Of a DNA stretch of 46,154 nt, positions 25,601-32,708 are shown in pieces. This stretch comes from an uncultured Verrucomicrobiota bacterium. Its GTDB lineage: Bacteria; Verrucomicrobiota; Kiritimatiellia; CAIVKH01. The stretch spans positions 1 to 46,154 of the forward strand of contig CALKUH010000066.1 in assembly GCA_937996795.1 (NCBI GenBank). Reading direction: 5' to 3'. The notes under the pieces are model-generated. The model was not told the origin of the DNA, did no database searches, and saw nothing but the letters and a program-made list of their open reading frames with translations. Made by a program: the position numbers and the translations under genes. Position 1 is the first letter of the stretch. Every line of letters starts with the position of its first letter.

Positions 25601-26877
25601 TTCGCGACGAGTTCCGCCTCGCGCTGCGACACGGTCTTTCGCGTATCGGTGTGCAGCGCCTGTTCGCGCTCCAGTTCGCGGCGCGCCGACTCGACCTGCG
25701 TCTTCGCCTCGACCGCTTCCTTCTTGAGCGACTCGATCAATTCCTCTTTCGCCGCCTCGTTGCGCCGCGCTTCGGCGGCCGCCGCCTGGTGCGCGGACAC
25801 CTGTTCCGCCAGCTCGCGCTGCGTACGGTCGAGCTGCGCGCGCGCCGCCTGCGCTTCCGCCGCCAGCGCCTCGATGCGGCGCGACGCGTCGGCCTCCGCC
25901 GCCTTGCGCTTGTCCTGGCGCGCCTGCTCCGCCGCGAGCTCCTCGCGGGCCGCCTCGCTCGCCGAACGGGCCTCCGCGAGCTGCTTGCGCAGCGCCGCCG
26001 CCTCGTCGCGCAGCGCGCGCTCGGCGGTCGTCGACGAGGATTCCGTTTCGGCGCGCAGCTTCGATTCCGTCTCCGCCTTGACCCGCGCCGCGGCGAGCGA
26101 CTCCTCGGCCTGGGCCAGTTGCTTCTGGAGCCCCTGCAGGCGCTGGGCCAGCGCGGATTCATCGCGCGGCGCGGGCGCCGGCGCCTGCTTCAGGCGCTGG
26201 ATTTCGGATTCCGCCTGCTGGAGGCGCGTGGACAACCCCTGCTTCTCCGTCTCCAGCGCGGACAATTTCTTTTGCAGGGCGGCCAGTTCCGCGGAGTCGG
26301 ACACGCGCGAGCTCGCGCCTTTCTGCGTCTGTTCGTCGAGCGCCTTCCGCGCCGCTTGCAGCGCGCGCGCGTTTTCGGCGGACTCTTTTTCGAGATCGGC
26401 CACGCGCCGCGCCATCTCGGCCAGCCGCTTCTCCGCGTCGGCCTTCTGCGCCGCCAGCGCCTGCTTCTCCGCGTCCAGCGCGGCGGACGCCGCCGGGGAC
26501 GGCACCCCCGCGAGCACGGCGGCCTGTAGCGCCTCGACCGTGGTCTTCTCGCCCGTCAACCGGTTCGTCAGTTGCGCCGTGACGGCGACCGTGCCCTCCT
26601 GGACCAGTTCGCCGAGCGCTTGCAAATTAAACGGGCCGTACGCCGTGCCACCGCCGGTCTCCAGCATCCACACCATCTCCAGGTCCGCGAGGTCCGACGC
26701 GGGAATCCACGCCTTGCCGTCCGTCGAGATCTGGTGGTTCGGCCCCACGCGGCCCTGGCGCGCCCAGCTCTTCAAATCGTCCAGGGTCACCGGGCCGAAT
26801 ACGCTCCCGTCCTCGATCTTCAGTTTCCACTGCTGATCGGGCTTCGATTTCTGCAACGCGACCTTCGGTTTGGACAT
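19624..26877 (-). CDS. Giant coiled-coil protein with N-terminal GYF-2-like domains
   Basis: The 2417-residue product is among the longest kinds of bacterial coiled-coil proteins. Residues 10-60 (WKLKIEDGSVFGPVTLDDLK, then WARQGRVGPNHQISTDGKAW) fit the GYF-2/DUF4339 domain, and residues 67-112 (WMLETGGGTAYGPFNLQAL) look like a degenerate second copy. From about 130 to 2250 the protein is almost continuous Glu/Ala/Arg/Gln/Leu heptads with local repeats such as ALEERV, RIRELE and RVAELE. The last 150 residues are Pro-rich (PPPAVSASAPVEPTEV) and end GKFSPMPWLKLK. There is no signal peptide or membrane segment. Start at ATG 26877 with AGAGAGG upstream. A structural, cytoskeleton-like or scaffold role is inferred from shape only. 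Confidence 0.85.
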   Translation of the reverse strand: MSKPKVALQKSKPDQQWKLKIEDGSVFGPVTLDDLKSWARQGRVGPNHQISTDGKAWIPASDLADLEMVWMLETGGGTAYGPFNLQALGELVQEGTVAVTAQLTNRLTGEKTTVEALQAAVLAGVPSPAASAALDAEKQALAAQKADAEKRLAEMARRVADLEKESAENARALQAARKALDEQTQKGASSRVSDSAELAALQKKLSALETEKQGLSTRLQQAESEIQRLKQAPAPAPRDESALAQRLQGLQKQLAQAEESLAAARVKAETESKLRAETESSSTTAERALRDEAAALRKQLAEARSASEAAREELAAEQARQDKRKAAEADASRRIEALAAEAQAARAQLDRTQRELAEQVSAHQAAAAEARRNEAAKEELIESLKKEAVEAKTQVESARRELEREQALHTDTRKTVSQREAELVAKVEDLSQASDRAALRLKQAEDELARQKAALGEREKQASESERRLQETIQRLEDELALARESLATARREWDGEKTRHGVLLQQLAEQESAQKARLSTLEADVRRAQDQVAALERQLADRQQAIASLEQALHSEKQSLQVTTSEWQSARDASAKQVTELEARVQELSRETESARRELAAERAQGEAAARAAREREDALSAQIAALQTSLQDVEAQTRAVRGELESTRARAEEQQRALETQAAQLRASLDQLASEAGETARQLESTRQALAAEQAAHGRVAQRASEQERQLSELASASSRREQALERDLAEAQARAAQSASAHAQQVSELETALAQARQSAEETKRSLEAETHRLLEARTGAEANVASLQQRVAALEHAEAGARQRIQALESELASARERAAQEAEAHARRLAAVEGERDAARDESAQTAALLDQTRGALEARAAALQQQLATVASAEAAVAQRAQALETALAEARAEQSRESDASARRAASLESDLGAAREELAASRAALEEARADWNRVRAEAEQRVRELSRQVDERAAAEAATRVRIGELEQAVAATQQAAQASQADAARLRAELDAARNAAEETQKTLHVETATLAEVRAASAAQVKALEERVFALNASEAAASTRIRELETALDEVRRASARQEEQAARRVADLEAERDAIRAEAADLRSALDAGRSEWEAARARAEQRIRELEEQTADLQAAEAVARERIAEAEQGWKSTRDVAERQAFVLGERIDDLNRARAAALQEAESVRAALEKEQASATQVRAEAHARIQFLQNQVEALTEADAMARARVAELEAALDQERGAHGVVRSELETSRQLHAESAAQLESALAELASARASATASASQHREALVRWESRLAELERELQIRTDERDQLVASLNAEQERLRSAEEAQRAGELQFAGRIEELESTVTALTADRDATAADLAQAVAGAAAAQADAQGRIDALEQRVAELTQQSSDTASRLAAVRAELESARRDAQAADATHREAVASLNAQLDGLRARLDETARALETARREGAEEKARAEQARRERDEAEKRRREQAEVVKDLLLSESRKVEEEIEQERQFLNSVRESVQSKERFGRERIDTIRELVGSDLQSHLALYERRRAALERVQELEAALEQERARHADAVKQRKGTESTLGQQLQQALAESQASRARLQALEGDVERQRQQVAEVRERARKTEEDLASRVDQAQDEHRAALKRLGELQIRLDEMTKLRDDAVEALQRREAELAHHQSALGETTEMGRQREQELSARVDQLQEQLSAASTRVEQLDWELHQRMEAQAAEAKAWQLEKAELEQQLAAFRESAEQSAHALEAMQAEMERTMGVLDEATQRAQENEETLRSEIAEWERRHAETLADVSNLRETMDQEKTLRVSVESSSRDREQTLSERVESLTRGLETRGAELQQALQELEQQRVETQALKDQLARVESGRGAREAEQAAALREAGERLEEERSRRDATAAELRQRELALGELRQLHEATRQGFEQKEAELQKTLAELQDNHQRSTAELQQLQRQTAAELARAQQKIEELDQVRRTLQDEQKARRTREQELNQVQTGLEDLRKLLADRDRELETSRAQISHEQAMRKQMEESLARQEKRLHEAEDRARALAEEMAQDKLAFEDVENRLQGEREDLIARMDQLQEAHLQLTIKLEQTVQDLEQHRLVLDEERKRAQAVEEEYREQIEQMQREQDRLREQAEKESQELDQLRLEKEDLEERSRLKLEELQQRIEQASQESEALNVRLMQQKKFYDEEREQRRQKELEILQLKKAIQDDQNAIRQRDQQLAHEKKIFEDKASRWRSKEQVLTRRIEQLQQDWRSLSTKLEQNQRELAMRKGGGPITAPVPPAAVPRVETPNRRVLPPLSDTPVETRRTVIPPPAVSASAPVEPTEVLRAAPEPAPKPRPRRVVTETTASATPPPAAPRAAPRLSDIEAQAQLELQEWKSKTEPPAAGAAGEKDDPKGGRGKFSPMPWLKLK

Positions 26878-27205
26878 GGGAAACGACCTCTCTGGACACA
26901 ACATTCTGCCGCCGGAAAACCCCACACAAAAGCACGCGACAGCAAATCAAATCCACCCCCATGCAGCAAGCGCTACCTGCCACATCCCTCCCCCTCCTCG
27001 TTCTCATCCTCGTCGTCGTTCTCGATCCGGACTTTTACCACGGAGGTCACGGAGGCACGGAGATGAGGGGGCGAGCACTCCGGCGCCCGCCAGGATTCGA
27101 GGACGAGGACGAAGAAGACGCGAGGCCGAACCTGCGCTTGATCGCGCGGCGCGGGCGCGGCATGCTAGGGAATTGCCCGCCACCCGGTGGCACGGGCGAG
27201 TCACT
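26878..27205. other. Repeat-filled intergenic region between divergent coiled-coil genes
   Basis: The 328-bp gap between the giant gene and the secreted coiled-coil gene holds no supportable gene. It contains the composite repeat at 26994-27124 and, near 27138-27162, TTGATC followed 18 bp later by ATGCTA, a weak promoter candidate for the plus-strand gene. Short open frames here are Pro/Arg-rich and have no ribosome binding site. Confidence 0.6.
26994..27124. repeat. Composite inverted repeat: CTCGTCCTCG arms around a CACGGAG core
   Basis: The left arm (26994-27025) is made of CTCGTTCTCATCCTCGTCG-type units and the right arm (27097-27124) is their approximate reverse complement (TCGAGGACGAGGACGAAG). 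Between them, 27037-27062 holds three CACGGAG units. A similar partial arrangement (CCTCGATCTTC next to a CACGGAG array) occurs at 32607-32646. Confidence 0.7.
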
Positions 27206-28267
27206 ATGAAACGTTACTGGATGATTGGAATGATCGCCGCCTGCCTCGCGACAGGCGTGGCGCGCGCGCAATCGGACCTCACGCAGGACCAGGTCGCGGC
27301 CTACGTCGCCGTGGTCAAGGCGGACTGGGCGCGCGACCGCGGCGACATCGCGGAGGCGATCCGCCTCTACAACGACGCCATCGCCCAATACGAGGCCATC
27401 GCCCAAAAAGACCCGCGCTGGTACCCGGACATCGTCCAGTACCGGCTCTCCTACTGCAAATCACGAATCGACACCCTGCGCGGGCAGCCCGAAGGCAAGC
27501 GCCCGCCGCCCGAGGCGAATCCTCAGGCGGCCCCGGCCGACGCCGCCGCGATCGAAGCCGCCCAGCGCCTCCCCGCGCTGGAGCAGGAACTGGAGCACCT
27601 GCGCGCCGAAAACACCGCGCTGAAGGAACAGCAGAAGGCGCTAGAAGCCGACATGGCCGCCGTGCAGAAGGCCCGCCTCGAAGCGCCGGAACTCAGCGCC
27701 GCGCGCGAGGAAATCCGCGCCGCCCTCGATGAAATCACCGCGCTCAGCAACCAGCTCACCGCCGTGGAGACGCAGTACCGCGCCGCGACCAACCAGCTCG
27801 CCACCCAGCGCGCCGCCGAGCGCGAACTCGCGGACCAACTGAAGGACGCCCAGCGCGAACTCAAGGCGGCGGCCAAGCTCGGCGCCGCGAACGAAAAGCT
27901 GGAAAAGGACCTCAAAGCCGCCAAGGAAGCCGCGCGCAAGAAGGCGGGCGACGCGGACGAGGCGACCAAGGCCCAGCTCGCGGAATCCGCGGAAGCGCGC
28001 GCCGCGCTCGAACGCGACCTGCAGGCCGCGCGGGCCGAGATCGAGACCCTGACCGCGCAACTCACCCAGACCCGCGCCGACCTCGCCGCCGCTCAAACCG
28101 CGGCGCCGTCGGAACCCGCCCCCGCCGCGCCCGCGCCCGAACCCGCGCCGCAGCAAAATCTCGCCGCCGACCTCGAAAAACTCCGCGAATCCCTCGCCGA
28201 AACCACCCGCCGCATCGACGAGTCACGCCAAGCCGCCCTCGAGTTGCTGAAATCCGGCGGGCCCTGA
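27206..28267 (+). CDS. Secreted coiled-coil protein with N-terminal TPR-like segment
   Basis: The 353-residue product has a signal peptide (MKRYWMIGMIAACLATGVAR, cleavage near ARAQ). Residues 25-95 (DWARDRGDIAEAIRLYNDAI, AQYEAIAQKDPRWYPDIVQY) look like a single tetratricopeptide-type helical hairpin. Residues 110-290 form a long Glu/Ala/Lys-rich coiled coil, then a Pro/Ala linker (SEPAPAAPAPEPAP) and a last helix. It should be periplasmic. It is divergent from the giant coiled-coil operon, giving three coiled-coil proteins side by side: cytoplasmic, membrane and periplasmic. Family not recognised. Confidence 0.82.
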   Translation: MKRYWMIGMIAACLATGVARAQSDLTQDQVAAYVAVVKADWARDRGDIAEAIRLYNDAIAQYEAIAQKDPRWYPDIVQYRLSYCKSRIDTLRGQPEGKRPPPEANPQAAPADAAAIEAAQRLPALEQELEHLRAENTALKEQQKALEADMAAVQKARLEAPELSAAREEIRAALDEITALSNQLTAVETQYRAATNQLATQRAAERELADQLKDAQRELKAAAKLGAANEKLEKDLKAAKEAARKKAGDADEATKAQLAESAEARAALERDLQAARAEIETLTAQLTQTRADLAAAQTAAPSEPAPAAPAPEPAPQQNLAADLEKLRESLAETTRRIDESRQAALELLKSGGP

Positions 28268-28325
28268 GGAAGCGTCACCGCGGATTCTTCCGCCGTCTGG
28301 GCAAATGGAGGGCGGCCGCCCCGTC

Positions 28326-30803
28326 TCAACCCGCCGCGTCGAGCGCTTCGCGGACGGTGGCGGCGAGCGAGCGGATGTCGTAGGGCTTGGGCAGGAACTG
28401 CGCGTCGGCGGGCAGCTCCTCCTTCTTGTACAGCACATCCTCGGAGTACCCGCTACAGATCACCATGGGGAGATTCGGCCGGCGGGCCCTCCACTCGCGC
28501 GCGAGTTGCAGGCCGGACATCCGGCCCGGCATCACCACGTCGGTCAGCAGCAGGTCAATCTCCCCGCCCAACTCCGTCCACAGCGCCTCCGCCTCCTCGC
28601 CGCTGGCGGCCTCGCGCACGCGATAGCCCAGGCGCTGGAGCGCGGCGAGCGTCATGCGGCGCAACGACGTTTCGTCCTCGACCACCAGGATGAACTCCGT
28701 GCCGCGCGGGATCGGCCCGGCCGGCTCCGGCGAAACCGGGGTGGCCGCGCGATCCGCCGCGGCGGGAATGTACATGCTGAACGTGGTGCCGCGGCCCGGC
28801 GCCGACTCCACGTCGATCCAGCCGAGATGCTGCTGGACGACCCCATACACCGACGCGAGGCCAAGCCCCGTGCCGCGGCCGACTTCCTTCGTCGTGTAGA
28901 ACGGCTCGAAGAGATGCGCCTTCGTTTCCTCGTCCATGCCCAGGCCCGTATCCTGCACCTCCAGCACCACATGGCGGCCCGGGGGGCGGGCGGAGCCCGC
29001 CAGCGTGGCGGCCGACGCGATCTCCTCCAGCCGCGTGCGCAGGGTCAGCACGCCGCCCTCCGGCATCGCATCGCGCGCGTTGAGCGCGAGGTTCAACACC
29101 ACCTGCTCCATCATGTTCGCGTCGGCAAGCACGGCGGGCAGGTCCGCGCCCAGCTCCAGCGACAGGGTGATCCGCCCCCGCGCGATCGGGTCCAGCATCG
29201 GCTGCATGCGCCGGACCACCTCATTGAGGTCAAGCGGCCGCATCTCGGCCACCTGGCGCCGGCTGAACGTCAGCAACTGCCGCGTCAGCTCCGACGCGCG
29301 CCCCGCGGCCTGCGCGATTTCGGCGACAACCGCGCGGGCCTCCGGCGACAGGCCGCTCTCCTCCGCGAGCAGGTTCGCGTTGCCGAGGATCACCGTCAGG
29401 ATGTTGTTGAAGTCGTGCGCGACGCCGCCCGCCAGCCGGCCCACCGCCTCCATCTTTTGCGCCTGCCGCAACTGCAACTCCAGCCGTTCGCGCGCGGCCT
29501 CGTGCTGCTTGCGCTCCGAGATGTCCCAGAAAATGCCCAGCACACCGCGCACCGCGCCGTGTTCGTCGAAGACGGGCGTCTTGACGGTATGAATCATGCG
29601 CCTGACACCCTGCGCCTGGTGTTGTTCCTCGAATTCGAGGACCTGCTGCGACTTCATCACCTCGCGGTCGTCCGCCCGGTATTTTTCGGCCAGCTCGCGC
29701 GGATAGAATTCGAAATCCGTCTTGCCCGCAATCTGCGCCGCCTCCAGCCCCATCGATGCGGCATACCGCGCGTTGCAGGAGATGTAGACGGAATTCACAT
29801 CCTTCAGGAAAATCATCTGCGGCAGGTTTTCCAGCAGCGTGCGATAGTGGTCCTCGCTCGTCCGCAGCGCCCGCGTGCGCACCGCCACCACGCGCCGCAG
29901 CGATACAATCCACGCCAGCAACAACAGCAGCAGCAACAGGCCCGCGGCGATCACACGCTCGGCCCACACGGGAAAGGCCGGCGCGCGCTGCATCATCTCG
30001 AAACCCATCCAGTGCCGCAGCACGCGGTCGCGCTCGGGTTCGGGAATCGCATCCAGTCCCTTTTGCAGCAGGCCCCGGAGCATCGCATTGGTCAGCGCTA
30101 CGCCGAGGTGCTGCGGCTGCGTGGACAACACGTCCGGCGACACGCGCAGGTTGTTCAACCCGAGGTCGCTGATGATCTCCGCGCCGACCGGCAGCGTTTC
30201 GACGAATCCATCCAAATGCCCCAGCGACAGCAGCAACAGGCCCTCGCGCACGGTCTGCACGAGCACAAGATCGCGCTCCGGATGATGCTCGCGAATCCAG
30301 GAATACGCGCCGACCCCCTCCACCACCCCGAGGCGCATGGAGGGGATCTCGTTGAGCTTCGTCAGCGGGTCCGTGTCGTTGCGCAGGAACAACACGAACG
30401 GCACCTCGATGTAGGGCTTGGTGAACAGCAGGAATTTATCGCGCTCCGGCGTCTTCGTGAGCGTGCCGAGCACGTCCACCTCGCCCCGCTTCATCCCCGC
30501 CAGCACATCCGTCCACGTCGAATACCGCACGACCTCGATGCGCGTGCCGAGCTTCCGCGCCACCAGCTCCAGCAGTTCCGGCGTGGCGCCGGCCAGTTCG
30601 CCGTTGTCCCGGAAAAATTCGAAGGGCGGGAAGCCCGGGTCCGGCGCGTAGCGCAGCGGCCCGTGCGCATCCAGCCACGCGCGCTCGTCCGGCGTCAGCG
30701 AGACCGGCTGGGCGGCGGCAGCCGTCGCGTACGCGAGCAGCGCCGCGACCGCAAGGCGGCCAGCCGTTCTCATCCTGCGGAACATGCATACGTTGTAGGC
30801 CAT
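28326..30803 (-). CDS. Hybrid sensor histidine kinase with periplasmic solute-binding sensor
   Basis: The 825-residue protein comprises a signal/anchor segment (14-31), a bacterial solute-binding family 3 domain (about 40-265, LRYAPDPGFPPFEFF to VLRHWMGFE) in the periplasm, a membrane helix (281-304), a PAS domain (315-430), a dimerisation domain with GGVAHDFNN (phospho-acceptor His463), an ATPase domain with NLALNARDAMPEGG and GRGTGLGLASVYG, and a C-terminal receiver domain with ILVVEDE and acceptor Asp755 in LLLTDVVMPG. The layout is BvgS/EvgS-like, sensing a small amino acid-like or similar ligand. No cognate response regulator is adjacent. The start ATG 30803 has AGGGGGG 5 bp upstream. 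Confidence 0.92.
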   Translation of the reverse strand: MAYNVCMFRRMRTAGRLAVAALLAYATAAAAQPVSLTPDERAWLDAHGPLRYAPDPGFPPFEFFRDNGELAGATPELLELVARKLGTRIEVVRYSTWTDVLAGMKRGEVDVLGTLTKTPERDKFLLFTKPYIEVPFVLFLRNDTDPLTKLNEIPSMRLGVVEGVGAYSWIREHHPERDLVLVQTVREGLLLLSLGHLDGFVETLPVGAEIISDLGLNNLRVSPDVLSTQPQHLGVALTNAMLRGLLQKGLDAIPEPERDRVLRHWMGFEMMQRAPAFPVWAERVIAAGLLLLLLLLAWIVSLRRVVAVRTRALRTSEDHYRTLLENLPQMIFLKDVNSVYISCNARYAASMGLEAAQIAGKTDFEFYPRELAEKYRADDREVMKSQQVLEFEEQHQAQGVRRMIHTVKTPVFDEHGAVRGVLGIFWDISERKQHEAARERLELQLRQAQKMEAVGRLAGGVAHDFNNILTVILGNANLLAEESGLSPEARAVVAEIAQAAGRASELTRQLLTFSRRQVAEMRPLDLNEVVRRMQPMLDPIARGRITLSLELGADLPAVLADANMMEQVVLNLALNARDAMPEGGVLTLRTRLEEIASAATLAGSARPPGRHVVLEVQDTGLGMDEETKAHLFEPFYTTKEVGRGTGLGLASVYGVVQQHLGWIDVESAPGRGTTFSMYIPAAADRAATPVSPEPAGPIPRGTEFILVVEDETSLRRMTLAALQRLGYRVREAASGEEAEALWTELGGEIDLLLTDVVMPGRMSGLQLAREWRARRPNLPMVICSGYSEDVLYKKEELPADAQFLPKPYDIRSLAATVREALDAAG

Positions 30804-30859
30804 TTGCGCCCCCCTGTCGATGCCCCGCCTCCCGGCTTCCCGCCGCGGCGCGCGCCCGC

Positions 30860-30865
30860 TATAAC
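30860..30865 (+). promoter_or_regulatory. Possible -10 box for a leaderless GT-C transcript
   Basis: TATAAC lies 8 bp before the GTG start at 30874 in an otherwise very GC-rich 70-bp divergent gap. No convincing -35 hexamer or ribosome binding site is seen. Noted because it repeats the short-leader pattern at 7287. Confidence 0.3.
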
Positions 30866-30873
30866 CGTGACCC

Positions 30874-32538
30874 GTGAACTGGCTCGCCAACCTCCTCGAC
30901 TCCGCGCCCGGCCGCTGGCTGCTGCTGCTCGCCGTCGCGTGCCCGCCGCTCTTCGCCGGCCTCGGCGCCGCCGATTGTGAATTCCACATGGAAGTCCGCA
31001 CGATGGCCGCCGCGCAGGAAACGTGGATCCGCCAGCAGGCGGACCCCGGCGCGTGGCTCATCCCGAGCTGGAACGGCGCGCCGCGCGTCAACAAGCCGCC
31101 GCTCACGGTCTGGTTGAACATGCTGGTGTGGAGCGGCCTCGACCCCGCGTCCGCCTCCGTCGACCAGCTCGTGCACCGCGCGCGTCTCGTCGCCGCCGCG
31201 CTGTGCGCGCTCGCCCTGCTCGCCGTGTGGGGCATCGGCGCGCTGCTGCACTCCAGCCGCCACGGCCTGCTCGCCGCCGCGATCACCGGCACGAGCCTGC
31301 TCTTCCTGCGCAACGCGCGCATGGCGTCCTACGACACCTACCTGCTCGCCTTCTCGACCTTCGCCGTCGCCGCCGCGCTGTGGGCCATGCGCCCGCGCGG
31401 CGAGGCCGCGCCCCCCGCCCGCGCCGCCGCCGGCTGGCTCGCGTGCGGCCTCGCCATCGCCGCCGCGTTCCTGACCAAGGGCCCGATCTCGCTCGTGATG
31501 ACCGCGCTCCCGCTCGCGCTGATCGCGCTCACCGGCCCGCGCCGCGCGCGCGATTTCGGCGGACTGCTCGCCGCGCTCGCCATCGCCGCCGTTTTCGCCG
31601 CGCCCTGGTACCTCCACGTGCTGCACGCGGTCCCCGCCGCCGACCAGCTCATGGCCACCGAATTCAAGGCGGCGCGCACCAAATTCCAGCCGCCGTGGTA
31701 CTACCTCTGCCTCATCCCGCTCGTCGCGCCGTGGCTGCTGTGGCTGCCCGCCTTCTGGATCGCCGCCGCGCGCCGCCAGTTCGATCTCCGCGCGCCCGCG
31801 CTCCGCGTCGCCGCGTGCTGGTTCCTCGCCATCCTCGTCGTCATGTCGATCCCCGCCGCGAAGCAGCAGCGCTACATCCTCCCGATCCTGCCCGCCACCG
31901 GGCTGCTCATCGCCGCTGCGTGGACCTCGCTCGCCGCGCGCGACCGCCTGCGCTGGCCGTACGGCCTCGCCCGTGTCCACGCCGGCCTGCTCACCGCCGC
32001 CGCGGTTGCGCTCGGCGCGTGGGGCCTGCTGCACCCGTGGCTGCTCTCCTCCGGCGCGCTCGAGCAGGCCGAAATCACGCGCCTGCCCGCGTGGAGCTTC
32101 ACCCTGCTCGCGCTCCCGCTCTTCGCCATCGCCCGCGCCATCGCGCGCCGCGCCGACCTCGAACAGGCCGCGTGGCTCACGGCGCTCTGGATGACCCTCG
32201 CCGCCACACCCGCGCTCTACGACTACGCCCACAACCACCACTCACGCTATCCGCACCGCGCCGACGTCGAAACCGTGATGCGCCTCGTCGGCCCCGCGCC
32301 CCTCGCCTACGCCACCACGCCCGACCTGCCCGACAGCAAGGAGTGGCCCGACCCCAAAATGCTCCTCTACGGACGCCGCATCATCCCCCACCACACCAAC
32401 GCCCTGCCCGCGCCCGGCTCCTTCCTCATGGCCACCCGCCACGAACAACTCGACCGCACCCTCCGCCGACAGGGCTGGATCCACGAGCGCGACTTCCACG
32501 ACGGCAACTCCCCCCGCCACCTCTACCGCGCGCCCTAA
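30874..32538 (+). CDS. GT-C membrane glycosyltransferase, ArnT/PMT-like (GT83-type)
   Basis: The 554-residue polytopic protein has a first-loop motif DCEFHMEVRTMAAA with an Asp/Glu pair and PSWNGAPRVNKPPLTVWLNM, both typical of ArnT-like and dolichyl-phosphate-mannose-type transferases that use lipid-linked sugars at the outer face of the membrane. About eleven hydrophobic helices run to residue 440, followed by a C-terminal periplasmic domain. Probable role: transfer of a sugar from a polyprenyl phosphate to lipid A, a glycan or protein. Start is GTG 30874. Divergent from the hybrid kinase, 70 bp apart. Confidence 0.85.
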   Translation: MNWLANLLDSAPGRWLLLLAVACPPLFAGLGAADCEFHMEVRTMAAAQETWIRQQADPGAWLIPSWNGAPRVNKPPLTVWLNMLVWSGLDPASASVDQLVHRARLVAAALCALALLAVWGIGALLHSSRHGLLAAAITGTSLLFLRNARMASYDTYLLAFSTFAVAAALWAMRPRGEAAPPARAAAGWLACGLAIAAAFLTKGPISLVMTALPLALIALTGPRRARDFGGLLAALAIAAVFAAPWYLHVLHAVPAADQLMATEFKAARTKFQPPWYYLCLIPLVAPWLLWLPAFWIAAARRQFDLRAPALRVAACWFLAILVVMSIPAAKQQRYILPILPATGLLIAAAWTSLAARDRLRWPYGLARVHAGLLTAAAVALGAWGLLHPWLLSSGALEQAEITRLPAWSFTLLALPLFAIARAIARRADLEQAAWLTALWMTLAATPALYDYAHNHHSRYPHRADVETVMRLVGPAPLAYATTPDLPDSKEWPDPKMLLYGRRIIPHHTNALPAPGSFLMATRHEQLDRTLRRQGWIHERDFHDGNSPRHLYRAP

Positions 32539-32541
32539 GAA

Positions 32542-32590
32542 TTGCAACGTCTGTAAAAACAAGTGGGGGACGCTTGCAACGTCTGTAAAA
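32542..32590. repeat. Paired TTGCAACGTCTGTAAAA direct repeat, locus 2
   Basis: Copies at 32542-32560 and 32574-32590 share 17 identical bases, with a 32-bp period and an unrelated spacer. They lie in the 170-bp convergent gap between the GT-C gene and the GT4 gene, immediately before a CACGGAG array. The other pair is at 2287-2335. Confidence 0.8.
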
Positions 32591-32606
32591 TCTTTTCCGT
32601 CCCTGT

Positions 32607-32680
32607 CCTCGATCTTCAGGATTTAACCACGGAGGTCACGGAGGAGTAGCTTCAGCAAAGGCGGAAGCGAAGCGGGTGGT
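32607..32680. repeat. CACGGAG-type composite repeat
   Basis: CCTCGATCTTC is followed by AACCACGGAGGTCACGGAGG (32625-32644) and then AGCGAAGCGGGTGGT (32666-32680), the inverted copy of 109-123. It fills the rest of the convergent gap before the GT4 stop codon. Confidence 0.65.
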
Positions 32681-32708
32681 GAACAGCTTCCCCATCTCGC
32701 GCGCGGCG

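Noticed and set aside
19747..26836. Many long open frames on the plus strand opposite the giant coiled-coil gene
   Set aside because: They are Arg/Leu/Ala or Ser-rich low-complexity shadows of the heptad-coding minus strand, with no recognisable domains or consistent ribosome binding sites. The minus-strand frame has a GYF-2-like domain and a proper start.
28305..30980. 891-residue plus-strand frame opposite the hybrid kinase
   Set aside because: Composition is His/Arg/Gln/Pro-rich without domains, while the minus strand encodes a complete set of kinase domains with catalytic residues.
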